Positions 35,464 to 44,100 of a stretch of 64,000 nucleotides of DNA are shown here, one piece after another. Position 1 is the stretch's first letter, and each line of letters begins with the position of its first letter. The notes beneath the pieces are model-generated. The model did not search any database and was not told the DNA's origin. It saw only the letters and a program-made list of their open reading frames with translations. The translations under genes were made by a program, and so were the position numbers. Source of the DNA: Leptolinea sp964420995 (lineage in GTDB: Bacteria > Chloroflexota > Anaerolineae > Anaerolineales > Anaerolineaceae); assembly GCA_964420995.1 (NCBI GenBank), contig CAYQUX010000007.1, positions 92,546-156,545 of the forward strand, read 5' to 3'.

Positions 35464-36564
35464 ATGTCCGTCAGCCTGCCATTGGACCAGATTCTGGAAG
35501 GGGATTGCCTCGATCTGCTGGCAGGCCTGCCGCAGGATTCGGTTGACCTGGTGTTTGCCGATCCGCCCTACAACCTGCAGTTGCACAACGAACTTCGCCG
35601 GCCCGATAACTCGCTGGTCGACGGGGTCAGTGCCCGCTGGGATAAGTTCTCCAGCTTCACCGAATATGATGCCTTCACCCGCGCCTGGCTGTCTGCCTGC
35701 CGCCGGGTACTCAAACCCACCGGCACCCTGTGGGTGATCGGAAGCTATCATAATATTTACCGGGTGGGTTCCATTTTACAGGACCTGGATTTCTGGATCC
35801 TCAATGATATCGTATGGATCAAGTCCAACCCCATGCCAAACTTTCGCGGAGTGCGCTTTACCAACGCGCACGAAACCCTGATCTGGGCACAGAAAGACCG
35901 CAGCGCTCGTTATACCTTCAATCACCAGACGATGCGTGCTTTAAATGAAGAGTTGCAGATGCGCAGCGATTGGTATATGCCGCTATGTGTTGGCCGCGAA
36001 CGCCTGCGGGTGAATGGAGAGAAACTGCACCCCACCCAGAAACCCGTCGCCCTGTTGTACCGTGTTCTGGCAGCCAGCACCCTCCCCGGTGATGTGGTGT
36101 TGGATCCATTCTTCGGTACCGGAACCACCGGCGAAGCGGCCATTCGCCTGGGTAGACACTGGATCGGCATCGAACGGGAGGCGGTTTATATTCAGTCTGC
36201 CCGTGAAAGACTGGCAAAAGTCCAACCCGATTCAGAGGATATGGCTGATTCGCAATCACCCGACCTTCGACGGCGGGTTCGCCTGCCGTTCGGCAGTTTG
36301 TTAGAATATGGATACCTTCATCCCGGTGACACCCTGTACCTTGGCGCTGACCACAATATTGAAGCGCAGGTTACATCCCAGGGAAGGTTGATCTATGACG
36401 GGCAAAGCGGATCGATCCATAAACTGGCCAGTCAGTTGCAAAACCGGCAAGCCAACGGATGGACCGACTGGCACTACCGCGATCCGCAGGATGGTCTGTT
36501 CCACCCGCTGGACAGGCTGCGGCAGATCATACTGACATCTCAGGAGAGTGAATCTGATGAGTGA
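35464..36564 (+). CDS. CcrM-like DNA adenine methyltransferase with C-terminal RAMA-like domain
   Basis: The 366-residue beta-class enzyme has DPPYNLQL (residues 33-40) and motif I DPFFGTGTT (214-222), preceded by KLHPTQKPVALLYRVL. DPPY indicates N6-adenine methylation. The C-terminus (about 255-350) looks like the RAMA domain of CcrM/HinfI-type enzymes that recognise GANTC. No restriction enzyme is next to it, so it appears to be an orphan methylase, perhaps regulating replication or transcription. Its end overlaps the PepF start by 8 bp. Confidence 0.85.
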   Translation: MSVSLPLDQILEGDCLDLLAGLPQDSVDLVFADPPYNLQLHNELRRPDNSLVDGVSARWDKFSSFTEYDAFTRAWLSACRRVLKPTGTLWVIGSYHNIYRVGSILQDLDFWILNDIVWIKSNPMPNFRGVRFTNAHETLIWAQKDRSARYTFNHQTMRALNEELQMRSDWYMPLCVGRERLRVNGEKLHPTQKPVALLYRVLAASTLPGDVVLDPFFGTGTTGEAAIRLGRHWIGIEREAVYIQSARERLAKVQPDSEDMADSQSPDLRRRVRLPFGSLLEYGYLHPGDTLYLGADHNIEAQVTSQGRLIYDGQSGSIHKLASQLQNRQANGWTDWHYRDPQDGLFHPLDRLRQIILTSQESESDE

Positions 36565-38338
36565 AAAGACCAAATACACGAAAAAAGCCTGGTCGCTGAA
36601 AGACCTGTTACCGACCGGATCAAAAGAGGAATTTGACGCCCTGTTTTCCACACTGGAAAAAATGGGGACTGATTTTGAGACAGCCCGACCGCTCTTGAAA
36701 CCGGAAATATCCACAGAAGCGTTCCTCAGCCTTGTGGCCCAGCAGGAAGAAATGACCTGTAAGGCTAATGTGATGTTCAGCTACGCCAATCTGAGTTTCG
36801 CGGCGGATACACAAAACCAGAAAGCGCTGGCATTACTGGCGCGTATCCAACAGTTCACGGCGGAGCTGGCCAACCGCACCATGTTCTTCAGCCTGTGGTG
36901 GAAAGACCTGGACGATGCCAACGCCGGGCGGTTGATGGCGGCTGCCGATGATAACCGCTATTGGCTTGAGGAGATGCGCCATTTCAAACCGCATACCCTC
37001 TCCGAAAAAGAAGAGATGGTCATCAACCTGAAGGACCTGACCGGATCCAGCGCCATGAACACGCTGTATGACACCATCACCAACCGATACACTTTTAACC
37101 TGACAGTAAATGGTGAGGTGAAGACCATGACTCGCGGTGAATTATCGGTGTATGTCAGGGAAGCCGACCCGGAAATGCGCAGGCAGGCCTACCAGGAGCT
37201 TTACCGTGTGTACGGTCAGGACGCGCCCATTCTCGGGCAGATCTACCAGAACCTGGTACGCGACTGGCGCAATGAGCAGCTTGGGCTGCGGAAATTCGTC
37301 TCCCCCATCGCCGTCCGCAACCTGGCCAATGACGTGCCCGATGAAGCGGTGGAAACACTGCTGCAAACCACGGAAAAAAACGCATCCATATTCCAACGGT
37401 ACTTCAAGCTGAAAGCCCGCTGGCTGGGATTGGAAAAATTACGCCGCTATGATGTGTACGCGCCGGTGGCAACATCAGACAAAACGTATACCTTTGACCA
37501 CGGGGTCAACCTGGTGATGGACGCCTACCGGGCGTTTGACCCGAAGATCGCGGAAATGGCCGGTCGGGTGCTGGCGGAAGACCATCTTGATAGCGAGATC
37601 CGGCGGGGTAAGCAGGGCGGAGCGTTCTGCCTGACGGCGTTGCCAAGCCTGACTCCCTGGGTATTGCAGAGCTTCCAGGGCAAGGCGGAGGACGTGGCCA
37701 CCCTGGCGCACGAACTGGGGCACGCGGTACATTCCATGCTTGCTGCCAACCACAGTATCCTCACTTTCCACGCCAGCCTTCCGCTGGCGGAAACCGCCAG
37801 TACCTTCGGCGAAATGCTGCTGGTTGATCACCTGTTGAAACAGGAGAAAAACGAGGCGGTACGCCGAGATCTACTTTTCCGGCAGGTGGATGACGCCTAT
37901 GCCACCATCCTTCGGCAAGCGTACTTCGCCATCTTCGAGAAGGAAGCGCATGAAATGGTGGCTGCTGGCGCTTCGGTGGATGAGCTTTGCGCCGGGTACC
38001 TGGCCAACCTGAAGACCCAGTTCGGTGATTCCGTCGAAATTACCGATGAATTTAAATATGAATGGGTATCCATTCCGCATATCTTCAATGTACCGTTCTA
38101 TGTGTACGCCTATAGTTTTGGTCAACTGCTGGTCTTTTCCCTGTACCAGCAATACAAACAGGAAGGTGAGGCGTTCAAGCCGCGTTATTTGAAGATTCTT
38201 GAAACCGGTGGATCGCAATCACCGGATCAGATCTTGACCGCGGCCGGTATCGATATGCGCCAGGCGTCCTTCTGGCAGGGCGGCTTCGATGTGATCGATG
38301 GACTGATCAGCGAGCTGGAAAAAATCCCGGTTAAATAA
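36557..38338 (+). CDS. pepF: Oligoendopeptidase F (M3 family)
   Basis: A 593-residue cytosolic zinc peptidase of the PepF type, cleaving short peptides. The zinc motif HELGHAVHSML lies near residue 385 and the third ligand Glu follows in ETASTFGEMLL. N-terminal blocks such as YTKKAWSLKDLLP and the closing DVIDGLISELEKI match the family. The ATG at 36557 is chosen with AGGAG 10 bp ahead; a GTG at 36548 would be the alternative. It overlaps the methylase gene by 8 bp. Confidence 0.95.
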   Translation: MSEKTKYTKKAWSLKDLLPTGSKEEFDALFSTLEKMGTDFETARPLLKPEISTEAFLSLVAQQEEMTCKANVMFSYANLSFAADTQNQKALALLARIQQFTAELANRTMFFSLWWKDLDDANAGRLMAAADDNRYWLEEMRHFKPHTLSEKEEMVINLKDLTGSSAMNTLYDTITNRYTFNLTVNGEVKTMTRGELSVYVREADPEMRRQAYQELYRVYGQDAPILGQIYQNLVRDWRNEQLGLRKFVSPIAVRNLANDVPDEAVETLLQTTEKNASIFQRYFKLKARWLGLEKLRRYDVYAPVATSDKTYTFDHGVNLVMDAYRAFDPKIAEMAGRVLAEDHLDSEIRRGKQGGAFCLTALPSLTPWVLQSFQGKAEDVATLAHELGHAVHSMLAANHSILTFHASLPLAETASTFGEMLLVDHLLKQEKNEAVRRDLLFRQVDDAYATILRQAYFAIFEKEAHEMVAAGASVDELCAGYLANLKTQFGDSVEITDEFKYEWVSIPHIFNVPFYVYAYSFGQLLVFSLYQQYKQEGEAFKPRYLKILETGGSQSPDQILTAAGIDMRQASFWQGGFDVIDGLISELEKIPVK

Positions 38339-38408
38339 TGGGCGTGTAAGAATAAAGCCTGGGCTGGCGGTGGGGTGTTGCATACCTGGCCAGATTCACC
38401 CATCCCGT

Positions 38409-38444
38409 CCTTCCCCCAATCCGGAAAGCGGGATTGGGAGAAGG
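38409..38444. repeat. Imperfect hairpin downstream of pepF
   Basis: A stem of 14 positions with one mismatch (CCTTC-CCCCAATCC against GGATTGGGAGAAGG) encloses an 8-nt loop. No T-tract follows, so it may be a terminator or a small intergenic repeat. Confidence 0.45.
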
Positions 38445-38545
38445 TGTCTTGCGAACGCGGGATTCGTAAAACAAGTAAACACGTAGGGTCTTTGAGAACC
38501 TGAGGGTTTTGGCTACTGGAGAAAACAGAATTGCAGCAAAATAAC

Positions 38546-39598
38546 TTAATGACCTACCTGTATCTCTTTACGGAGGGTGTTGTTGCCTTCATTACTTTCT
38601 GCCACACCGCCCGCCGGGTCGATCACAGCTTTCGTCCACAGACTGGGGTACCAGCTTGGATAACCCGCGTACACACAGCTCAACACCCGCCCGCCATTGG
38701 GATTGGAATTATCCACATTCCAGGAGCAGGCCGGGGCGGCATAATTCTCACCCGCCCACCATTTGACTGTGTATGGACCGGAAACGGCATTCCCCTGATT
38801 TTTTGTCTGCACTGTAATGGTGACAGGGTCCCCCTTGGTGGGATTGGCAGGATTTAGGGTGATTTTTGTTATGATAAGGTCAGGCAGTTGAACCACCTCG
38901 GGTTCGGGTTCTTCTTCTTCCGGCGCGGGTTCTTCCTCACCGGCCGGGGCAACAGCGTCAATTTCAACGTAGAATGGCGCACCGCTGCCCACACCGAAAA
39001 GAACGCCGTCCGGTGAGCGCAGCCGGAAGTTCCCGCGATACGTCCCCGGCGCGGCGGGAGCCGTCAGGTTGACCGTGATATCCACCCAACCGCCATTGGG
39101 AACGGTGCCGCCGGTCACGGCAACCGCGTCAGGCGCGCCCATGCGAGCTCCGCTCTCGAAAACGGCGTGATAATTGGAATTCCAGGCACAGGAACCCGAG
39201 TTCTGCAGCCGCCAGGTTTTGGTGAAACCTGTACCCGTTTGAATATCTGTTCCGTCCGGAATGGTAACATCAGCCAAAAATACCGCCTGGTTGCACGGCA
39301 GTTCCACCTGAGTGGAAGTGGGAGTATTGGCAGGAGGGGCTGCCACTTCAGGCGGTTGGGATGTTCGGGTGGCAGCGGCAGGCGGAATTGTTGGGGTACT
39401 GGTTAAGGTAGCTACCGGAACAGCCGCGGCTGTCCCTGTGGCCAGGTCGGCCATGATCGTCTCGGCGATCCGGGTGGCGTTGAGACGCCGCTCTTTTGTC
39501 TCCGTTGGTTCGACCGGGCTGATGGCGAAAGGCAGATTGCAGGAGATGGAAACCATCAGGAATATGAATAACAGTACGGCGATTATTTTGATTTTCAT
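38546..39598 (-). CDS. Lipoprotein with NBR1-type Ig-like and CARDB-like domains
   Basis: The 350-residue protein (ATG at 39598, with GAGAGGAAAC ahead) has a lipoprotein signal ending in MVSISC. A Thr/Ala-rich linker leads to an Ig-like domain of the NBR1 type (about 105-210; KTWRLQNSGSCAWNSNYH and PGTYRGNFRLRSPDG), an acidic Pro/Glu hinge, and a CARDB-like beta-sandwich (about 235-345; DLIITKITLNPANPTKGDPV and ESNEGNNTLRKEI). It should display these domains on the cell surface. It is divergent from a beta-propeller lipoprotein. The role is unknown; binding of ligand or cell-wall polymer is only a guess. Confidence 0.8.
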   Translation of the reverse strand: MKIKIIAVLLFIFLMVSISCNLPFAISPVEPTETKERRLNATRIAETIMADLATGTAAAVPVATLTSTPTIPPAAATRTSQPPEVAAPPANTPTSTQVELPCNQAVFLADVTIPDGTDIQTGTGFTKTWRLQNSGSCAWNSNYHAVFESGARMGAPDAVAVTGGTVPNGGWVDITVNLTAPAAPGTYRGNFRLRSPDGVLFGVGSGAPFYVEIDAVAPAGEEEPAPEEEEPEPEVVQLPDLIITKITLNPANPTKGDPVTITVQTKNQGNAVSGPYTVKWWAGENYAAPACSWNVDNSNPNGGRVLSCVYAGYPSWYPSLWTKAVIDPAGGVAESNEGNNTLRKEIQVGH

Positions 39599-39763
39599 CA
39601 GATGTTTCCTCTCCGATTCGGGCGAGCTTTTAAAAAGATACAAATGTTATACACAGACTTATTCGTTGGCGCAAATGGCAGGTTCTATAATATCTATTTT
39701 CCAACACTTTTGATAGAATCAGAACCGGAAGGAAAATCGCAATTTCATTGTCAGGATGTGAAT

Positions 39764-42010
39764 ATGCAACGTACAGGCGGGAAAGGCTCCATCAATCGAT
39801 TTTATTCCGTACTTTATGCACTTCTCTTACTGGTATGTTCAGCCTGCGGACCGGTTGCCCCGGTAAATGCACCCACCCAAGCAACGAACGGGACGGCAAC
39901 AACCGCGCCTATTACGGCAGCGACAGTGGTAATAAACGCTACCAATATGCCCGCCACACCTACGCCGGGTATTCCTTCGCCGACCGAAGCGGGGACGGAA
40001 TCCCCTCAACCGGGTGAACTGGCCCGCTGGGGGATGGGGAAAGTTTACCAACAAATCCTATCACCTGATGATAATTTTCTGGTTCTCGGGACGGCCACGG
40101 GCATCTACGTTTACGATACGGCAACCATGCAGCTGGCCACCCGGTTGGGTATTGATGGTGTTCCGGCTAAATTCCTGTTGTTCTCACCAAGTGGGAAATA
40201 TCTGGCGGTAGCACCATCTTATGTTCAGGTGGATGTGTATGATTTCGCCAGCAGGAAATTATTGTTCACTCTTGGGGATGATCAAATCGACCCGGAAAAG
40301 AAAAATCCCGATGGTCCTTTTTTCGCTTTTTCTACTGAGGAATCTCTGCTCTACTTTTTCATGAGCGAAAATCGAAATATTGAAATCCATAACTTGCCGG
40401 ATGGAAAGAAAACTGATTCATGGTCACCAGGGTTAAATGAAAACTATGTAAATATTTATATTTCCAATGATGGAAAAACCCTGATCTGTATTACCTCAAA
40501 TAGCAGCAAAATTCTGGATATTAAAAATAAGCGTGACGTCAATCCGTATATCCATGATGTAGATTTCATTTTGGGTGATTACACCATTTCAGATGACCGC
40601 TCCAAACTTATTACCAATAGTTTTAATGTAACGGACGTAATCCAGTTATCAAAATACGATGGGCCGCATAACACGAATAGTATCACCCCGGAAAACTACC
40701 CCGAGATTTCATTTCCGATGGATGGCCGTCTATTTTTGAAAGCCGACATAAGTCCGAACAATAATCATGCCGCCTTTCTTACCCCGGACCACAATATTTG
40801 TATATGGAGTATTCCGGCGATGTCGCCCAGGGGATGTTTACCCAAATCAGGTGAAGGATACTCGTTTTTAAAATTCGGTCCGGACAGTAGTTGGCTTACG
40901 ACAGCGACGAATTCAGAAATCCAAATGTGGAATTTGGACTGGTATTCGAAGGATTGGAGAAAGTGGGCTTGGTTAAACATACAAAACTCTATTGAGGATG
41001 TAGTTTTTTCACGGGAGGGTGATTTTGCGATCCTAAGAGAATATTCATCAGATGCGCAGGGTCGAGAGCTCATCATCACAAAATGGGACATGAATGATCT
41101 GGGTTTAAGAAATGGTACAGAATATGTTGCATCAGGGACGATACATACATCTTATATACAGGGGGACACATTCCTTGCACTGGCTGGTGATAAAACCCTA
41201 TTCTTTTCCAGTGCCACCAAAATTAACAATCCATCCATTCTGGTTTCTGGAAACCAGAATGGATGGACCTTGCAAAAACCTGAAGATGGGACAGAACTGG
41301 CCAAAGTTAATACTCCATCTTCATCCACACGGTTGACTTTCTCTCCAGATCAGAAATTTTTTGCATTTGCCTATAATCCCGGCGGACAATTGATCCTCGC
41401 GGCTGCCGATTTGGACAACCAGTTTCAGGGCGGTTTTGGCCTGCGGACTCTTGGTATCAAAGAAGGCGATTGGCAGGAATGCTATTCATTATCTGTCAGT
41501 AATACAGGCCTGGTAGCCGCTGCTGTAGCATCAAAAAATGGGAACAAAACCATGGTTGGCATTTGGTCGACGAAAACAGGTTCCATGGTTGGAGAAATCC
41601 ATATGACAAGCGATGTAGTAGGAATTTCTCCAGATGGCTCCATCCTGGCAGTGCAGGAACAGGCAGTCAATGACCAGTTGATTGTGTATGATATCCATTC
41701 TCCCGGGAAGGCAGAAAAGATCACAAGTTTTAGTAGCATGAGTTATCCCGGTTTTAATCCCTGGAGTAGAAGGATATCCGCATTATCCTTTTCACCGGAA
41801 GGTTCGCAGTTGGCTGTGGCAGCTGGTTCGACCTTTGGTGATATTCATATTTTTGAAACGAAATCGTGGAAAAAAATTTTTACCCTTGAAGGGCATACAG
41901 AACCTGTCACAGGTATGGTTTTTTCTCCGGATGGCAATAAGCTCTATTCCACAGGAGAAGATGGCACCACTCGAACCTGGGGACTGTTTACCGGTAACAC
42001 CAATAATTGA
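39764..42010 (+). CDS. Lipoprotein with WD40-like beta-propeller repeats
   Basis: The 748-residue protein begins with a lipoprotein signal (LLLLVCSAC) after the ATG at 39764; an upstream open frame from 39602 has no credible start. A Thr/Ala/Pro-rich linker follows. The rest consists of propeller repeats, e.g. ILSPDDNFLVLGTATGIYVYDTATMQL near the start and EGHTEPVTGMVFSPDGNKLYSTGEDGTTRTW at the end, the last a classic WD40 blade. There may be about 12-14 blades, i.e. two propellers. A strong hairpin follows the stop. Its partner is unknown. Confidence 0.82.
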   Translation: MQRTGGKGSINRFYSVLYALLLLVCSACGPVAPVNAPTQATNGTATTAPITAATVVINATNMPATPTPGIPSPTEAGTESPQPGELARWGMGKVYQQILSPDDNFLVLGTATGIYVYDTATMQLATRLGIDGVPAKFLLFSPSGKYLAVAPSYVQVDVYDFASRKLLFTLGDDQIDPEKKNPDGPFFAFSTEESLLYFFMSENRNIEIHNLPDGKKTDSWSPGLNENYVNIYISNDGKTLICITSNSSKILDIKNKRDVNPYIHDVDFILGDYTISDDRSKLITNSFNVTDVIQLSKYDGPHNTNSITPENYPEISFPMDGRLFLKADISPNNNHAAFLTPDHNICIWSIPAMSPRGCLPKSGEGYSFLKFGPDSSWLTTATNSEIQMWNLDWYSKDWRKWAWLNIQNSIEDVVFSREGDFAILREYSSDAQGRELIITKWDMNDLGLRNGTEYVASGTIHTSYIQGDTFLALAGDKTLFFSSATKINNPSILVSGNQNGWTLQKPEDGTELAKVNTPSSSTRLTFSPDQKFFAFAYNPGGQLILAAADLDNQFQGGFGLRTLGIKEGDWQECYSLSVSNTGLVAAAVASKNGNKTMVGIWSTKTGSMVGEIHMTSDVVGISPDGSILAVQEQAVNDQLIVYDIHSPGKAEKITSFSSMSYPGFNPWSRRISALSFSPEGSQLAVAAGSTFGDIHIFETKSWKKIFTLEGHTEPVTGMVFSPDGNKLYSTGEDGTTRTWGLFTGNTNN

Positions 42011-42060
42011 GCGATCTTCAACTTTAAGTCCGGGCTCTACAAGGGTGTTTATGTAATAAA

Positions 42061-42100
42061 AAAAAACCCACACCACTTTAACGAGAGGTGTGAGTTTTTT
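42061..42100 (+). terminator. Terminator after the WD40 lipoprotein gene
   Basis: An A-rich left arm and CACACC pair with GGTGTG and a run of six T. The loop is about 13 nt. The A-run and T-run also allow use on the minus strand. Confidence 0.75.
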
Positions 42101-42120
42101 AGTTCATTTCAATTACTGTA

Positions 42121-42192
42121 TTACGCCGCAACGGTCTTGCCGGCTTTCTTCTTTTTACGTTTTTCTTTATCCTTTGGACTTTTATCTCCCAT
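42121..42192 (-). CDS. Small lysine-rich protein, 23 residues
   Basis: A short ORF reads MGDKSPKDKEKRKKKK and ends AGKTVAA. A GAGG with 6-nt spacing precedes the ATG. The opening MGDKSPK matches my memory of a widespread family of tiny basic bacterial proteins of unknown function, so it is likely real despite its size. The 3' end lies close to the terminator, which may serve both strands. The charge suggests nucleic acid or ribosome binding; that is a guess. Confidence 0.65.
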   Translation of the reverse strand: MGDKSPKDKEKRKKKKAGKTVAA

Positions 42193-42414
42193 AGCAGCCT
42201 CTTCTTTCTCCTTGATTGAATAGAAATGGATTAACGGGTGAGGTGATCCTGAATAACGAAATCGACTAACATTATCACAGTTCAGTCGATGAAGCAAGTT
42301 GAATCAATAGACGGATAGAGCTGAATAATGAAATATTGCCGGGGAAAGAAATGGCATTTGAAATCATTCACGCCAATCTTCTTTTTTGTCGGCGCTATTG
42401 AATCACTATGCATT

Positions 42415-42729
42415 ACCACTATTTCCGGCGGCGAGCAGCAAATGCTGGCCATCAGCCGCGCGCTGATCACCAGTGGTGACCTGCTTTTACTGGATGAACC
42501 TTCCATGGGTATCGCACCCAAACTGGTGGAAGAGATCTTCGAAACGATCCTGACCATTAGCAAGAACGGTCAAACAATTCTGCTGGTTGAACAAAACGCC
42601 ATGATGGCCATGGAAATCTCGGATTATTGTTATGTGCTCGAAACGGGTTCCATTGCCTTTGAAGGCGTAAGCAAAGCCCTGATGGAGAATGACACGATTG
42701 CCAGGGCTTACCTGGGGGAATCACTGTAA
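42415..42729 (+). pseudogene. Truncated LivF-like ABC transporter ATPase
   Basis: Only the C-terminal half of a branched-chain amino acid ABC ATPase remains: signature ISGGEQQMLAISRAL, Walker B LLLLDEPSMGIAPKL, switch LLVEQNAMMAM and the C-terminal YVLETGSIAFEG. The Walker A domain is missing and the ~90 bases before the signature do not read as an ABC domain, so it cannot be an ATPase on its own. No livHMG genes are nearby. It looks like a deletion remnant; a strong terminator follows. Confidence 0.85.
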
Positions 42730-42759
42730 CTCTCTAATTGTCCATATCTCTCTCCCTAT

Positions 42760-42796
42760 AAATCACCCCGTGCCGAATGCGGGGTGATTTGGTTTT
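42760..42796 (+). terminator. Terminator after the LivF remnant
   Basis: AAATCACCCCG (42760-42770) and CGGGGTGATTT (42780-42790) form a perfect 11-bp stem with a 9-nt loop, followed by GGTTTT. It looks functional and presumably dates from the intact operon. Confidence 0.85.
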
Positions 42797-42891
42797 AAGA
42801 TGGTTCGAATATATGGATGTTTTTGACAACGGCGGGCAGTATTAATCTGGAGATTTGCGTTTCGAATAATAACCGGCATACAATTAAATGC

Positions 42892-44100
42892 ATGACAACA
42901 CGAGCTGGAATAGCCGGATTGATCACCGGTCTGGCAATTGTTTTAATCCTGTATTTGAAAAAATTTCTTATGCCTGACTTCTATCATGGCTGGCTGATGT
43001 CAGACGTGACAGGATGGATAACGGGGATTCTGGTTTTAATCCTTCTTACTGCCGGTGGTTACCTGGCAGCCCGGTGGAATATGACTCCATCGCCCGGGCG
43101 CTGTGCCGCACTTGGCGCGGTGGCCGGTGGACTGGCCGGCATGACGGTCTTCAATCTCTGGGGCGCGGCTTTTGCCGGTGAGACCTCCATCCGGCAGGCC
43201 GGCAATACAGGCACACTTATTACCCTGACCATGTATATGTTCATTGCCCTATTTTCTTCTGGCTGCCTGGCGGGTGGCATGAGCGGATGGGTTGCATCCT
43301 ACACCCTCCGCGGGCAAACAGAAACATTTGACATGACAGAACCACAGATGGCCATGAATGCTTCCATCACGGCGCTGCCGGCTTCCATCATTGCAGCCGC
43401 GTTGGCTGCCGCGACATTTCCGCGTTTATCCAACCTTGTCGCCGGCGAGGCGGTATTGGAAAGAAGATCGGTGGAACTTCCGTTGGTAGCTGCCCTGCTT
43501 ATGGTCATGGTCTCCCACCTGGCCGTTACGCTCATCGTTCCACATGAAACCCGCATGTCGGAACACCTGTGCGGCATGGATGAGGTCAAGATGGCAGCCT
43601 ACGTTGGCATTGGCGCCGCACCGTTGCTGATCATCCTTCTCTTGCTTACCGATGCTGTTAGATTTACCAATTCATGGGTATTGGCGGCTTTACTGGTATG
43701 CGTATGTTTTAGTCTGATAAATTTCTTTTCATTGATCAAACTCGTATGGCCAAAACGCGCATCTTTCCCGCCGCATGAAGCTGGCCGTAAAAAAATGGAA
43801 GCGGTTCTTTTTGGATCCATCGCCCAATCCATCGCGGGGCGGCTGGTGGTTTTATGCGTTGGCTGCGGCCTGGTGATGATCTGGCCGTTGTATATTGCTG
43901 TCATTTCTGTTCTGGTCAACCTGAATTTCGTGATGCGTGATTCCGCCGAAGCTGTATCGATCTGGAAATTGTACGGTCAACAGGCATTAGCGTCGACCGG
44001 CATGGCGGCAATTTCCATTGGCGCGTTGATATTGATTTACATGGTCTATTTGAACCTTGGCAGGTGGTTTACCCGCAGAAAAACAACCGGGTTGAATTGA
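42892..44100 (+). CDS. Polytopic membrane protein of unknown function
   Basis: I do not recognise it. The 402-residue protein has about ten hydrophobic helices (e.g. IAGLITGLAIVLILYL, VLILLTAGGYLAARW, VVLCVGCGLVMIWPLYIAV) and short loops. Several Gly/Ala-rich segments suggest packed helices. The ATG at 42892 has no strong ribosome site; the ORF stays open upstream to 42817. Its stop overlaps the ATG of the next membrane protein by one base, so they are probably translated together and may form a complex. Confidence 0.65.
   Translation: MTTRAGIAGLITGLAIVLILYLKKFLMPDFYHGWLMSDVTGWITGILVLILLTAGGYLAARWNMTPSPGRCAALGAVAGGLAGMTVFNLWGAAFAGETSIRQAGNTGTLITLTMYMFIALFSSGCLAGGMSGWVASYTLRGQTETFDMTEPQMAMNASITALPASIIAAALAAATFPRLSNLVAGEAVLERRSVELPLVAALLMVMVSHLAVTLIVPHETRMSEHLCGMDEVKMAAYVGIGAAPLLIILLLLTDAVRFTNSWVLAALLVCVCFSLINFFSLIKLVWPKRASFPPHEAGRKKMEAVLFGSIAQSIAGRLVVLCVGCGLVMIWPLYIAVISVLVNLNFVMRDSAEAVSIWKLYGQQALASTGMAAISIGALILIYMVYLNLGRWFTRRKTTGLN

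Noticed and set aside
39602..39763. N-terminal extension of the WD40 lipoprotein
   Set aside because: The signal peptide and lipobox begin at 39764, so the upstream open frame is not coding for this protein.
42328..42729. Complete ABC ATPase gene
   Set aside because: Walker A and the N-terminal half are missing, so it is reported only as a remnant.
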